In this document: one piece after another, positions 15,564 to 23,401 of the stretch | Position numbering within the stretch: the first letter of the stretch is position 1 | How the letters are laid out: each line of letters begins with the position of its first letter | Assembly (NCBI GenBank): GCA_033875255.1 | Contig: JAWZSN010000003.1 | Coordinates: 124,001 to 188,000 of the forward strand | Origin: Marinimicrococcus sp033875255 | GTDB lineage: Bacteria; Pseudomonadota; Alphaproteobacteria; Geminicoccales; Geminicoccaceae | Direction of reading: 5' to 3' | Length of the DNA: 64,000 nt | The notes under the pieces: generated by a model | What the model saw: only the letters and a program-made list of their open reading frames with translations | Databases searched by the model: none | Told to the model about the DNA's origin: nothing | Position numbers and translations under genes: made by a program

Positions 15564-15609
15564 CCCGGTACAATTAACGGGCATTAGTTGGGCCCGGTCA
15601 CATTAACGG
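15564..15609. promoter_or_regulatory. two 17-bp direct repeats upstream of the iscU-kyn operon
   Basis: CCCGGTACAATTAACGG (15564-15580) and CCCGGTCACATTAACGG (15593-15609) agree at 14 of 17 positions and lie 29 bp apart. Each is partly palindromic (CCCG...CGGG). They stand in the 177-bp gap before the operon's first gene. This could be a tandem operator, or remnants of insertion-sequence ends. I cannot decide which. Confidence 0.4.
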
Positions 15610-15645
15610 ATGGTTGATGCGGTTGCGGCGCGGGCAAAAAGGCGC

Positions 15646-16776
15646 TCAGCCGAGTGACAAAAGATCGGCGGCGATGCAGCGCTTGCCGTCGCCGAGGCGC
15701 TCGGGAGCGGGGCTGTCGTGGATCACGAGCAGACGGTCGGCCTCTCCGTCCCCGCCCGGGAGAATGGCGAGGCCCTCGGGATGGTCGGCGCCCCGGACCG
15801 TGGGCAGCTCGGCGACGTGGGTCAGGCGGTCGCGGGTGAGCACCTGGGGCTCGTCGGTTTCCAGCGGCGCCTTCCAGCGCAGGAGGCGGTTGGGGCCGTC
15901 GAGATCCATGGTGGGGCCGGCCAGGATCAGAAGGTCCTGCCCGTGCCAGCACAGCTCGCGGATGCCCAGCCCGTCGAGGTCCAAGAAGTGCTTGCGGTAG
16001 CGCATGCCGCCGGGCCCGTGCTTTCTCAGCTTGAGGCAACCCGGTCCGCTCTCCTTCACCGAGAGCTCGAGGATGATCGCCCAGCCGCGCAACACCGGCC
16101 CGCGCAGACCCAGAAACACCCGCTCGCCGCGCACCGCCAGACCCTCGACGTCAAAGCCGTTCTCCTTGGCGGGGAGACCAATGAAGGGCCCCAGATGCTC
16201 GTCCTTCGCCAGCTCGCGCAGCAGCTTGTTACGGCCATCCTTCACCGGCAGGATGGCCGCGCTGCGCCGATGGCCATGCTCCAGGCTCACCTCGCGCACC
16301 AGCCGGGTGCTGCCGTCGGGAGCCTGCTCGATCGGTACCCGCGCCAGGACGTAGCGGTTGGGATCGTCGCGCACGTCGCAGAGCCGCTCCAGCACCTCCG
16401 CCGCATCGTTCTCGCCGGTCTTGGGCTTGCGCCGCGTGCTGCTGTACGAGCCCGCGATCCACAGATAGCCGCCATCGACATCGAGTCCCTCGATGTCCAT
16501 CTCGCCCATGGGCCCGCCCGGCAGCTCGAGAAAATCGGCCAGCGCGAAGGGCGTGTGGGCGCCGAAGCCCTTCTCGTTGCGGCTCAGCCGCTCGACATGA
16601 GCCAGCTCGTCATTGGCGACCCAGAGATCCCGGCCCGCCGCCGCCGCCGCCGAGAGGTCGGTCGCCACCGGCTCGTCGTCGCGCGCCTGATCGCCCTCGT
16701 CCAGAAAGGAAAGCCAGAGCCGCTCGGGCTTCTCCAGCCGTTTCGCCGCCCTCGTGCCGCCACGCCCCGCCATCAC
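15646..16776 (-). CDS. DUF3616-domain protein
   Basis: The 376-residue protein shows the conserved blocks of DUF3616: SYSSTRRKPKTGEN, DPNRYVLARVPI, KENGFDVEGLAVRGERVFLGLRGPVLRGWA and RELCWHGQDLLILAGPTMDLDGP. The family folds as a beta-propeller-like repeat and has no known biochemical function. No signal peptide is evident. The start could be either of two adjacent ATGs (16776 or 16773). It is the last recognisable gene before the repeat-rich stretch to its right. Confidence 0.85.
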   Translation of the reverse strand: MMAGRGGTRAAKRLEKPERLWLSFLDEGDQARDDEPVATDLSAAAAAGRDLWVANDELAHVERLSRNEKGFGAHTPFALADFLELPGGPMGEMDIEGLDVDGGYLWIAGSYSSTRRKPKTGENDAAEVLERLCDVRDDPNRYVLARVPIEQAPDGSTRLVREVSLEHGHRRSAAILPVKDGRNKLLRELAKDEHLGPFIGLPAKENGFDVEGLAVRGERVFLGLRGPVLRGWAIILELSVKESGPGCLKLRKHGPGGMRYRKHFLDLDGLGIRELCWHGQDLLILAGPTMDLDGPNRLLRWKAPLETDEPQVLTRDRLTHVAELPTVRGADHPEGLAILPGGDGEADRLLVIHDSPAPERLGDGKRCIAADLLSLG

Positions 16777-16835
16777 CCGCCTCCTGCTGCACGTGCCGTA
16801 AGCGCCGGGGAAGCGGCGCGGTTCCCCGGGGCGGT

Positions 16836-16880
16836 GCCGGGCAAGGCGCCGCGCGCGGCTTTCTTTTCCCTGATTCTGTC
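16836..16880 (+). terminator. AAGGCGCC-loop hairpin with T-rich tail
   Basis: GCCGGGC / GCGCGGC with loop AAGGCGCC is followed by TTTCTTTTCCC and TTCTGTCAG. No plus-strand gene runs into it; it begins the compound repeat that continues into the palindrome at 16951-17000. Confidence 0.55.
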
Positions 16881-16950
16881 AGTCTGGCGCCGGTGCCGGG
16901 GCCAGACGGGCTTTGCCTTTCCTGAAGGATTCCGAGCCATTCTCCCCGAT

Positions 16951-17000
16951 GGTGGGAGAGGTGCCGCGCCCAGGATTTCGCGGCGGCGGAGTCCCACACC
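16951..17000. repeat. palindromic element, copy 1
   Basis: GGTGGGAGAGGTGCCGCG and its mirrored half CGCGGCGGCGGAGTCCCAC form nested inverted repeats (GTGGGA/TCCCAC and GCCGCG/CGCGGC). Related copies are at 19525-19572, 19684-19733, 19958-20006 and 20117-20166. More diverged ones lie near 31974-32030 and 53730-53785. Confidence 0.8.
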
Positions 17001-17078
17001 AGCAGGGTGCCGGGTCCGGGCTAAACGGTGTGAACGTCCGGCGCCGGCGGGGCCGCCAACGCGGCGGCAGTGGTACCA

Positions 17079-18870
17079 GGCGAGATCGTCGAGAGGTTGA
17101 TGTCCCCCATGGACCGGGGACGGCGCGCCCGGCGCGGTCACTCCGGAGTGCTCCCTTCCCCCGCGCGGCCGGCGCGGCCAGCGGATAGCGGAACGGCCCG
17201 GGGTGCCTCCGGCTGCTGCTCGGGTTCGACTTTGCCCCGGCGGAGCCGCGCCGCAGGGCAGAGCCGCGGGCGATGACCCGAACCCGCTCCCTCCGCTGCG
17301 CGGGCGCTGCGTGCGGCTTCTTTCTCTTCTCCTGTCAGTCGGGGTGGCGCCGGGATTGGTGCTCCCGACCCTCCATGCCGGGCGCCGGGCTCGCCGGATC
17401 CCTGCCCGGACCCTCGACATCCGCGGGTGCATCCCTGCCGCTGCCGGCGAGGGCGTCAACGCGCTGCCAGTGGTGCCAGGTGAGATGAACGAAAGTTGCT
17501 GGCAGCCATGACGCGGAGACGACGTCCGGCCCGGTCATTGCGCGGCGAGTCCTTCGCCCCGGCGCGCGACGGAGCGGGCCGGTAGCGGATGAACGGTCGC
17601 GGGGCCGCACGGCCGCTGCTCGGGTTCGTCCTTGCCGCAGTCGAGCCGCGCCTGTTCCGATGGCTTGTGCCATGCGGCAGCGCGTGCGGCTCGGGCTGCG
17701 GCCGCCAGGCGGCGGAGCGTCGGGTTCGTCTGTGCCGCCGCAAGTAGTCGAGCCATCCGCCACCGCCTGCCCGTCCCACGCCTCCGCCGCAGGGAAGTCG
17801 CCATCCGTATCCTCGATGTCGTCGGAAAACTGCTGCCCTCCGAACCGATAAAGACGGGCCTCTTCGGGGCGGGTTGCTCGCCGGATCATGCCCATGCTCC
17901 GCCATGCGCACCCGGGCAGCATCCCGCTCGCGCAAGCAGTGCCAGGTGAGATGAACGAAAGGCGGATGGCAGTCATGGTGCGGCGACGGCTCCGTGTGCG
18001 GTCACTACGGAGTGAACCCTTTGCCCGCACGCGCGACGGAGCGGGCGGGTAGCGGGTGAACGGTCGCGGGGCCGCACGGCCGCTGCTCGGGTTCGTCCTT
18101 GCCGCAACGGAGCGGCGCCCATGCGGCGGGGTCGGTGCTCGTGGCCTGCGCCACGCGGCAGCGCGTGCGCCACGGGCTGCGGCTGGCCGAGCGTCGGGTC
18201 CGTGTTTGCCACTGCAAGAGGACGCGACATCCACCATGCTCTGCACCTCCCAGGCCTCGGCCGCATCGAAGAAGCCACCCGCATTGTCGGTGTCGTCGAT
18301 GAAGGCGCTGCCCTTCGCGTCCACGAATATCGGGTTCTTCGGGCGGGGGGCCATGACGAGATCGTGCCCCGGCTCCGCCACGCGCACCGGGGCCGCCTCC
18401 CGCTCATGACAGCCGTACGAGGTGAGACGAACAAAAGGTGGATTGCGGCCATGACGCGGAGACGGGGTGGCTCGGTCATTGCGGGGCGAGCTCTTCGCCC
18501 CGGCGCGCGGCGAAGCGGGCGGATAGGAGGTGCCCGGCCCCCGACCCGCCCTGCCGCTCCTCGGGTTCGACTTTGCCGCGGCGGAGCGGCGCCGAAGGAT
18601 CGAGCTCCGGTGCGGGGCCGGTGGTGGCGGCGCGGGCCATGCGGCAGCGCGTGCGCCACGGGCTCAGGCCGGGAGACGGGGGTGCGTCGGGTTCGTCTTT
18701 GCCGCAAGCGGACGCGCCCTCCACCGCGCCCTGCCCGTCCCACGCCGCCGCCGCGGCAAAGCCGCCACCCGGCCCCTCAATGCCGTCGATGAAGGCGCTG
18801 CCCTCGGGATCGACGAAGACCGGGTTCTTCGGGTCGGGGTCGGTGGCCGGATCGTGCCCGGGCTCGGCCA
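17079..18870. repeat. tandem decayed units of about 400-476 bp
   Basis: Units begin with a GGTGAG- or GGCGAG-type start at 17079, 17479, 17945 and 18421. They share, in order, GGTGAGATGAACGAAAG, ATGACGCGGAGACG, a stretch like CGCGACGGAGCGGGC, CTGCTCGGGTTCGTCCTTGC, GCCATGCGGCAGCGCGTGCG, a second CGGGTTCGT copy, and a segment translating on the minus strand to forms of GHDP...KNPxFVDxxGSAFIDD. The fourth unit lies within the 3' half of the gene at 18476-19318. The others carry frameshifts relative to it, so they are pseudogene-like duplications of that region. The left unit is the most diverged. Confidence 0.8.
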
Positions 18871-19318
18871 TGCGCTCCCGGGCCGCCGCACGCTCCACGC
18901 TCTTGTCGCGACACAGCCCATGCAAGTAGCCGGGCCAGCTCTGCGAGGCCACCAGCACCTCGCGCTGCTCGATCAGCGCCGCCAGCTCGATCTTGGCGAA
19001 ACTGTAGTCCTGCCGCGCCCGCCGCCGCGCTTGGCCCCAGATCTTCGCCTGCTCGGCCACCGACCGGCGCTCCTCCACCGGACACACGGCCGCCCGCTCC
19101 TCGCACTGCAGCTCCACCACCCGCAGCCGCTCCTGCCGGTGCATCGCAAAGATCATCTCCCGCCCCCAGTGCACCTCCACCGCACAGCGCGGGTCATACC
19201 GCCACCGCAGACTGTCCCGCAGCCCCTCGGCCCGCGCCAGATCCTCCCCCGCCCACGCCACCATGAGCGGCCGCGGCCGGAAGGTGACGGCGTCCCCGGA
19301 CTGCTCGGCACTGTCCAT
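18476..19318 (-). CDS. hypothetical protein; 3' half duplicated downstream
   Basis: I do not recognise this 280-residue protein. Residues 1-150 are well behaved: a charged, helical protein rich in Arg, Glu and Ala (for example RRSVAEQAKIWGQARRRARQDYSFAKIELAALIEQREVL broken over residues 88-126), with no signal peptide or membrane segment. Residues 160-280 are low-complexity (Pro, Ala, Gly, Asp), include GKDEPDAP and GKVEPEERQ, and are the part repeated in tandem on its 3' side. The ATG at 19318 follows GAGGAT at a good distance; an upstream in-frame ATG at 19381 lacks this. The stable N-terminal half suggests a real gene, whereas the tail may be repeat DNA that was translated into it. Confidence 0.55.
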   Translation of the reverse strand: MDSAEQSGDAVTFRPRPLMVAWAGEDLARAEGLRDSLRWRYDPRCAVEVHWGREMIFAMHRQERLRVVELQCEERAAVCPVEERRSVAEQAKIWGQARRRARQDYSFAKIELAALIEQREVLVASQSWPGYLHGLCRDKSVERAAARERMAEPGHDPATDPDPKNPVFVDPEGSAFIDGIEGPGGGFAAAAAWDGQGAVEGASACGKDEPDAPPSPGLSPWRTRCRMARAATTGPAPELDPSAPLRRGKVEPEERQGGSGAGHLLSARFAARRGEELAPQ

Positions 19319-19399
19319 GACATCCTCGCGCGGTTGGGAAAGAAGAAGGCGAGGATAGCAGAATATAGGAACAAATGCCACATCGCCGCGGCCGGACGC

Positions 19400-20210
19400 G
19401 CCGGCATCGCCCGCGAGGCGCTGCGCGCGGCTGCCTTTTCTTTATTTCTGTCAGTAAGGGCAGCGGTGACGGGGCAAGGCGAGCTTTACCCTTCCTCAAG
19501 GACTGTTCAGCCATTCTGGCGGATGGTGGGAGAGGGGCCGCGCCCAGGATTGCGCGGCGGCGGAGTCCCACCCCAGCAGGATGGCGGCGAGCGGTTAAGA
19601 CCGCGTGAAGGCGTCGGAGCGGCTGGCAGGCTCTCGGGGCCGGTTCACGGTTCTTCAACCTTTGCCGTGGCATGCTCGCGGACGGTGGGAGAGGTGCCGC
19701 TCCCAGGATCTCGCGGCGACGGAGTCCTACCCCAGCGGGGTGACGGGGAAAGATGAAGATGCGGTGAAGACACTGACGGGCGGGGCGAGCTGGTCGGCGG
19801 ATCGGGTGGCCGCACCATCTCCGGGGGCGGCTGCCCGGGAGATGGTGCGGGGCGGGTCCCGCCGCCCTTTCGGTTCCGGTTCTGTCGGTCTGGCGACGGT
19901 GCTGGAGCTGGGCGGAGTTCATCCTTCTTCAAGAATCCCTGCTTTATTGTCGCGGATGGTGGGAGAAGTGCCGCGCCCAGGTTTCCGCGGCGGCAAAGTC
20001 CCACTGCAGCGGGATGACAGGGGCCGGTTAAGACAGCGCGAACACGTCTGGCCGTATGGCAGGCATCCGCTGCCGGTTCACCGTTCTTCAACCTTTGCCG
20101 TGACATGCTCGCGAATGGTGGGAGGCGTGCCGCGCCCAGGGCTTCGCGGCGGCGACATCCCATCCCAGCGGGATGGCAGGGGCGGGTTGAGGCAGCGTGA
20201 AGGTGCCGGA
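19400..20210. repeat. cluster of compound palindromic repeats
   Basis: Four copies of the palindrome lie at 19525-19572, 19684-19733, 19958-20006 and 20117-20166. The first is preceded by an AAGGCGCT-type hairpin (19403-19440) with a T-rich tail. Most copies are followed by a tail like GGTTAAGACAGCGTGAAGG and GGCTGGCAGGC. The segments 19638-19770 and 20074-20210 are about 130-bp direct repeats of each other, both starting CCGGTTCACNGTTCTTCAACC. No gene is supported between 19319 and 20459; open frames on the minus strand simply translate the repeats (HPAGVGLRRREILGAAPLPPS and variants). Confidence 0.8.
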
Positions 20211-20459
20211 GCAGTTGGCAGGCATCCCGATGGACGCTTCGCCGAAGGGTGCTGTTCGGACGAAGCCTACGCTGCAAAGGAGATCCTTGTTCGAGAAACG
20301 CACGACGACGCGGCATGGAACTATGATCCGACCGGGCACCGTTTTGATCCGGACGGTGCAGGACGCCGTCAATGTCTCCTGCCATGCTGGGAATGAGCCG
20401 AGGAAGCCGCTGAATCGCAAGGAATAGCGGATTCCCCGCGTTCGTCAGGGAGGACACCA

Positions 20460-21734
20460 ATGAACAAGCTGTCACCGCCAGTGAGCGCGGCAGGAAAGAA
20501 AGGCGCGCTTTCCCGACGGAAGCTCCTGTCGGTCGGCTCCGGAAGCGTCGCGGGAGGGCTCGTCGCGCATCCGGCGATCGCCGGCAGCCTCGCCGATGTG
20601 CCGCAACGGGGGGTGGGCGTCCCGGTCGGCGCGACGAGCGAGCGCTCGGAGTTCGTCGAGCTCGCCCGGATCACCGAGGCGACCCCCGGCAAGCGGAACG
20701 TCGATCCGCTCGACGCGATCAATTCCAAAACGCCGCTGCACAAGCTCGATGGCACGATCACGCCTTCCGATCTCCATTACGAGCGCAGCCATTCCGGCAT
20801 TCCGAGCCTCGACCCGAAAACGCATCGTCTTCTGGTTCATGGAATGAGCGAGCGCTCGCTTGTCCTCGACCTTGGCGATCTGCGGCGCATGCCCTCCATC
20901 TCGCGTGTGGCGTTCATCGAGTGCTCGGGCAATGGCTGGGAGAACTGGAAGAACGATGACGACACCCTGACGGTCCAGCACACGCACGGGCTCATCAGCA
21001 CGCATGAATGGACGGGGGTGAGGCTCTCCTACATCGCCGGGCTGGTCGGTCGCGATGCGGCCTCGACGTGGATGCTGGCCGAAGGTGGCGACGCCTCCGG
21101 AATGGCGCGCAGCATTCCGATGACCGAGGAGATCCTCGACGAGGCGATGATCGCCTACGCCCAGAACGGCGAGCCGCTCCGCCCTGCACATGGCTACCCG
21201 ATGCGCCTGCTGGTCCCCGGATGGGAGGGCAACCTGTCGGTGAAGTGGCTGCGCCGGCTGAAGTTCGGGGACCGGCCCTTCTACACGCGATGGGAGACCT
21301 CACGCTACACGAGCCTGATGCCGGACGGCCGGGCACGACAGTTCCAGCTCAGGCAGGAGGTGAACTCCGTCATCACCTCGCCTTCCGGCATGATGGAGAT
21401 CGCACCGGGCTACAACCGCATCACCGGGCTTGCCTGGAGCGGTCATGGTGCGGTGAGCAAGGTCGAGATCAGTACCGATGCCGGCAGGACGTGGCAGGAG
21501 GCCAGGCTGAACGGGCTCGTCCTGCCCAAGGCGCAGACCCGCTTTCAGCTCGAGTGGCACTGGGACGGGAATCCGACCTTCATCACCAGCCGGGCGACTG
21601 ACGAGAAAGGTCACGTCCAGCCCACGCGTGAGGCTCTGATCGAGCAGATGGGGAACAACGCGCTGTTCCACTACAACGGCCAGCAGATCTGGCGCATCAA
21701 TGCTGAAGGGAACGTCCGGCATGCGTTGGCGTGA
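20460..21734 (+). CDS. soxC: sulfite/sulfane dehydrogenase molybdopterin subunit SoxC
   Basis: The 424-residue protein belongs to the sulfite oxidase family. It has a Tat-type signal (SRRKLLSVGSGSVAGG, about residues 18-33), the Mo-coordinating Cys155 in FIECSGNGWENW, a molybdopterin domain with AYAQNGEPLRPAHGYPMRLLVPGWEGN, and a C-terminal dimerisation domain. It oxidises sulfite or protein-bound sulfane sulfur in the periplasm and passes electrons to the cytochrome encoded next. RBS GGGAGG precedes the ATG. Other sox genes (soxAX, soxYZ, soxB) are absent from the window, so a stand-alone sulfite dehydrogenase role is plausible. It overlaps soxD by 14 bp. Confidence 0.88.
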   Translation: MNKLSPPVSAAGKKGALSRRKLLSVGSGSVAGGLVAHPAIAGSLADVPQRGVGVPVGATSERSEFVELARITEATPGKRNVDPLDAINSKTPLHKLDGTITPSDLHYERSHSGIPSLDPKTHRLLVHGMSERSLVLDLGDLRRMPSISRVAFIECSGNGWENWKNDDDTLTVQHTHGLISTHEWTGVRLSYIAGLVGRDAASTWMLAEGGDASGMARSIPMTEEILDEAMIAYAQNGEPLRPAHGYPMRLLVPGWEGNLSVKWLRRLKFGDRPFYTRWETSRYTSLMPDGRARQFQLRQEVNSVITSPSGMMEIAPGYNRITGLAWSGHGAVSKVEISTDAGRTWQEARLNGLVLPKAQTRFQLEWHWDGNPTFITSRATDEKGHVQPTREALIEQMGNNALFHYNGQQIWRINAEGNVRHALA

Positions 21735-22272
21735 TCCGATCATCGTCGCTGGACTGGCCGCACTGCTCGCCACGCCGGCATTCGCCCAGGAATTCGGACG
21801 GGAGGCCACTCCGGAAGAAGTGGCGCTGTGGGACATCGACCCCCGCCCGGACGGAAGCGGATTGCCGCCGGGCCGGGGCTCGGTCGCTGATGGCCGTGAG
21901 CTTTATGCCGTTCACTGCGCTGCCTGCCACGGCGAGAAGGGCGAGGGCGGCCCGAACGATCGGCTGGTCGGCGGACGCGGAAGTCTCGACACAGCCGCTC
22001 CGGTCAAGACTGTCGGCAGCTACTGGCCCTACGCGACCACACTCTATGACTACATCCACAGGGCGATGCCGTACTTCGACCCGGGAAGCCTGACGCCGGA
22101 CGAGACTTATGCTGTCGCCGCCTATATCCTGAACATGAACGGGATCGTGCCCGATGACGCCGAGCTCGACGCTGCCGCCATGGCGGCGCTCGAGATGCCG
22201 AACAGGCATGGATTCGTTCCTGAGCCGGAATTCGCACCTCTCCTGCCGGAGGTGACAGAAGCGCGGGATTGA
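21721..22272 (+). CDS. soxD: monohaem c-type cytochrome subunit SoxD-like
   Basis: The 183-residue protein starts with a Sec signal (hydrophobic 6-20, cleavage near AFA-QE). It carries one haem site, CAACH (C66, C69, H70), with a likely axial ligand M116 in AMPYFDP. Length and the single haem fit the short SoxD/SorB-like partners of SoxC rather than the diheme Paracoccus SoxD. It accepts electrons from SoxC in the periplasm. The ATG at 21721 overlaps the soxC stop; an in-frame ATG at 21700 would lengthen the N-terminus before the signal. The AraC regulator starts 9 bp after the stop. Confidence 0.88.
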   Translation: MRWRDPIIVAGLAALLATPAFAQEFGREATPEEVALWDIDPRPDGSGLPPGRGSVADGRELYAVHCAACHGEKGEGGPNDRLVGGRGSLDTAAPVKTVGSYWPYATTLYDYIHRAMPYFDPGSLTPDETYAVAAYILNMNGIVPDDAELDAAAMAALEMPNRHGFVPEPEFAPLLPEVTEARD

Positions 22273-22281
22273 CGCGGCAAG

Positions 22282-23268
22282 ATGAACGCGAAACCGGGGG
22301 CAGATTCCGATCCGCTGAGCAGTCTGATCAGGTTGTGCGGGTTGAGCGGTTCCCTCGACCTGCGCTGCCGAATGGCTGGTCCGTACGTCGTGGATCATAC
22401 CGCCTCGCCGCCAGGCGAGGCGGCGTTCCACATGGTTCTCGATGGCGGCTGCAGGATCGAGACCGCCACCGGACAGGCGATCTGCCGGCCCGGCGACCTC
22501 GTGCTGCTTCCCATCGGCACCGCCCATCGGGTGGTGTGCCTGAGCGCCGGGCTGGATAGCCGGGCATGGATCAGCCGCAATACCGGACTCTCGGTCTCCG
22601 AAGTGCCCGGGCCGCCCGAGCTGGACCTGATCTGCGGCCGGTTCGGCTATCAGCCGACGGCCGGGGCGCTGCTGTTCAACGACCTTCCCGATCTTCTGCA
22701 CATCCCGCAGGCCGAGTTGCCGCCGAGCCTTGCGGAGATGATCCGGGCCGATGCCACCTCCCGGCCGCCCGGAGCGACCGAGCTGGTCACGGCATTGACG
22801 TCGGTCATCTTCATCATCGCGATCCGCCGCCACCTGCGTAACGCACCGCTCGACCGGGGCATGCTGGCCCTGATCCCCGATCGCGGCCTGGCAGAGGCGC
22901 TCATGGCGATCCTGCGGGAGCCGGCAGCACCCTGGACCATCGACCGCCTCGCCCGCCGCGCACACATGTCGCGAGCGACCTTCCTGCGCCGGTTCACCGC
23001 TGCTGCCGGACGCGGCCCGGCGGATCTCCTGCTGGATATCCGTGTCCATATCGCCATGCGGCTTCTGCGCGACAGCGGGCGGTCCATGGGCGATATCGCC
23101 CATTCCGTCGGCTACCGTTCGGTGACGGCCTTCGGCAGGGCCTTCACGCGGCGGACCGGGATCACCATGTCGCAGGCACGCCGCCGTCAGGTGTCGCCCG
23201 AGCCGGAGACATCGCTCGCGCCGTCCATGACCGGCCGGGTCCTGGGAGCACGGTCTGCGGCAGGCTGA
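22282..23268 (+). CDS. AraC-family transcriptional regulator with cupin sensor domain
   Basis: The 328-residue protein has an N-terminal cupin-type domain (about 20-190, including GRPGD-like CRPGDLVLLPIGTAHRV near 75) and a C-terminal double HTH domain (about 215-300: RLARRAHMSRATFLRRF and MGDIAHSVGYRSVTAFGRAF). The cupin_6/HTH_18 pairing is common in regulators that sense small molecules or redox signals. It follows soxD by 9 bp, so it is probably co-transcribed and controls the soxCD genes. No partner operator can be identified by eye. Confidence 0.9.
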   Translation: MNAKPGADSDPLSSLIRLCGLSGSLDLRCRMAGPYVVDHTASPPGEAAFHMVLDGGCRIETATGQAICRPGDLVLLPIGTAHRVVCLSAGLDSRAWISRNTGLSVSEVPGPPELDLICGRFGYQPTAGALLFNDLPDLLHIPQAELPPSLAEMIRADATSRPPGATELVTALTSVIFIIAIRRHLRNAPLDRGMLALIPDRGLAEALMAILREPAAPWTIDRLARRAHMSRATFLRRFTAAAGRGPADLLLDIRVHIAMRLLRDSGRSMGDIAHSVGYRSVTAFGRAFTRRTGITMSQARRRQVSPEPETSLAPSMTGRVLGARSAAG

Positions 23269-23341
23269 GCGTTCTGATCGCGCCGCAGGCTTGATCGATG
23301 TGGCCGCTGCGGCAGGCCGGGACGGACGCCGGGCCCAACCC

Positions 23342-23384
23342 CGAGAAACAGAGAATAGGGCCGCGCGCAGCGCCTTGTGCGGCG
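23342..23384 (-). terminator. intrinsic terminator of the coxDE-maturation operon
   Basis: On the minus strand GCCGCAC / GCGCGGC with loop AAGGCGCT is followed by CCTATTCTCTGTTTCTC. It begins about 18 bp after the stop at 23402 and belongs to the conserved-loop family. Confidence 0.6.
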
Positions 23385-23401
23385 ATGCCGCTGCGGGCCG
23401 G

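Larger units (their letters stand above)
16777..18475. other. 1.7-kb gene-free stretch made of decayed repeats
   Basis: No convincing gene is present. From left to right it holds an AAGGCGCT-family hairpin (16836-16880), a palindromic element (16951-17000), a degenerate second hairpin near 17300 with a T/C-rich tail, and three or four decayed tandem units (17079 onward). Open frames here exist on several strands at once and break up the similarity between units, so I read them as chance frames in GC-rich DNA. The similarity that can be translated is to the 3' half of the gene at 18476-19318. Confidence 0.75.

Noticed and set aside
17335..18387. 350-residue minus-strand frame in the repeat tract
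   Set aside because: It is a chance concatenation of decayed units with shifting frames; no conserved protein pattern continues through it.
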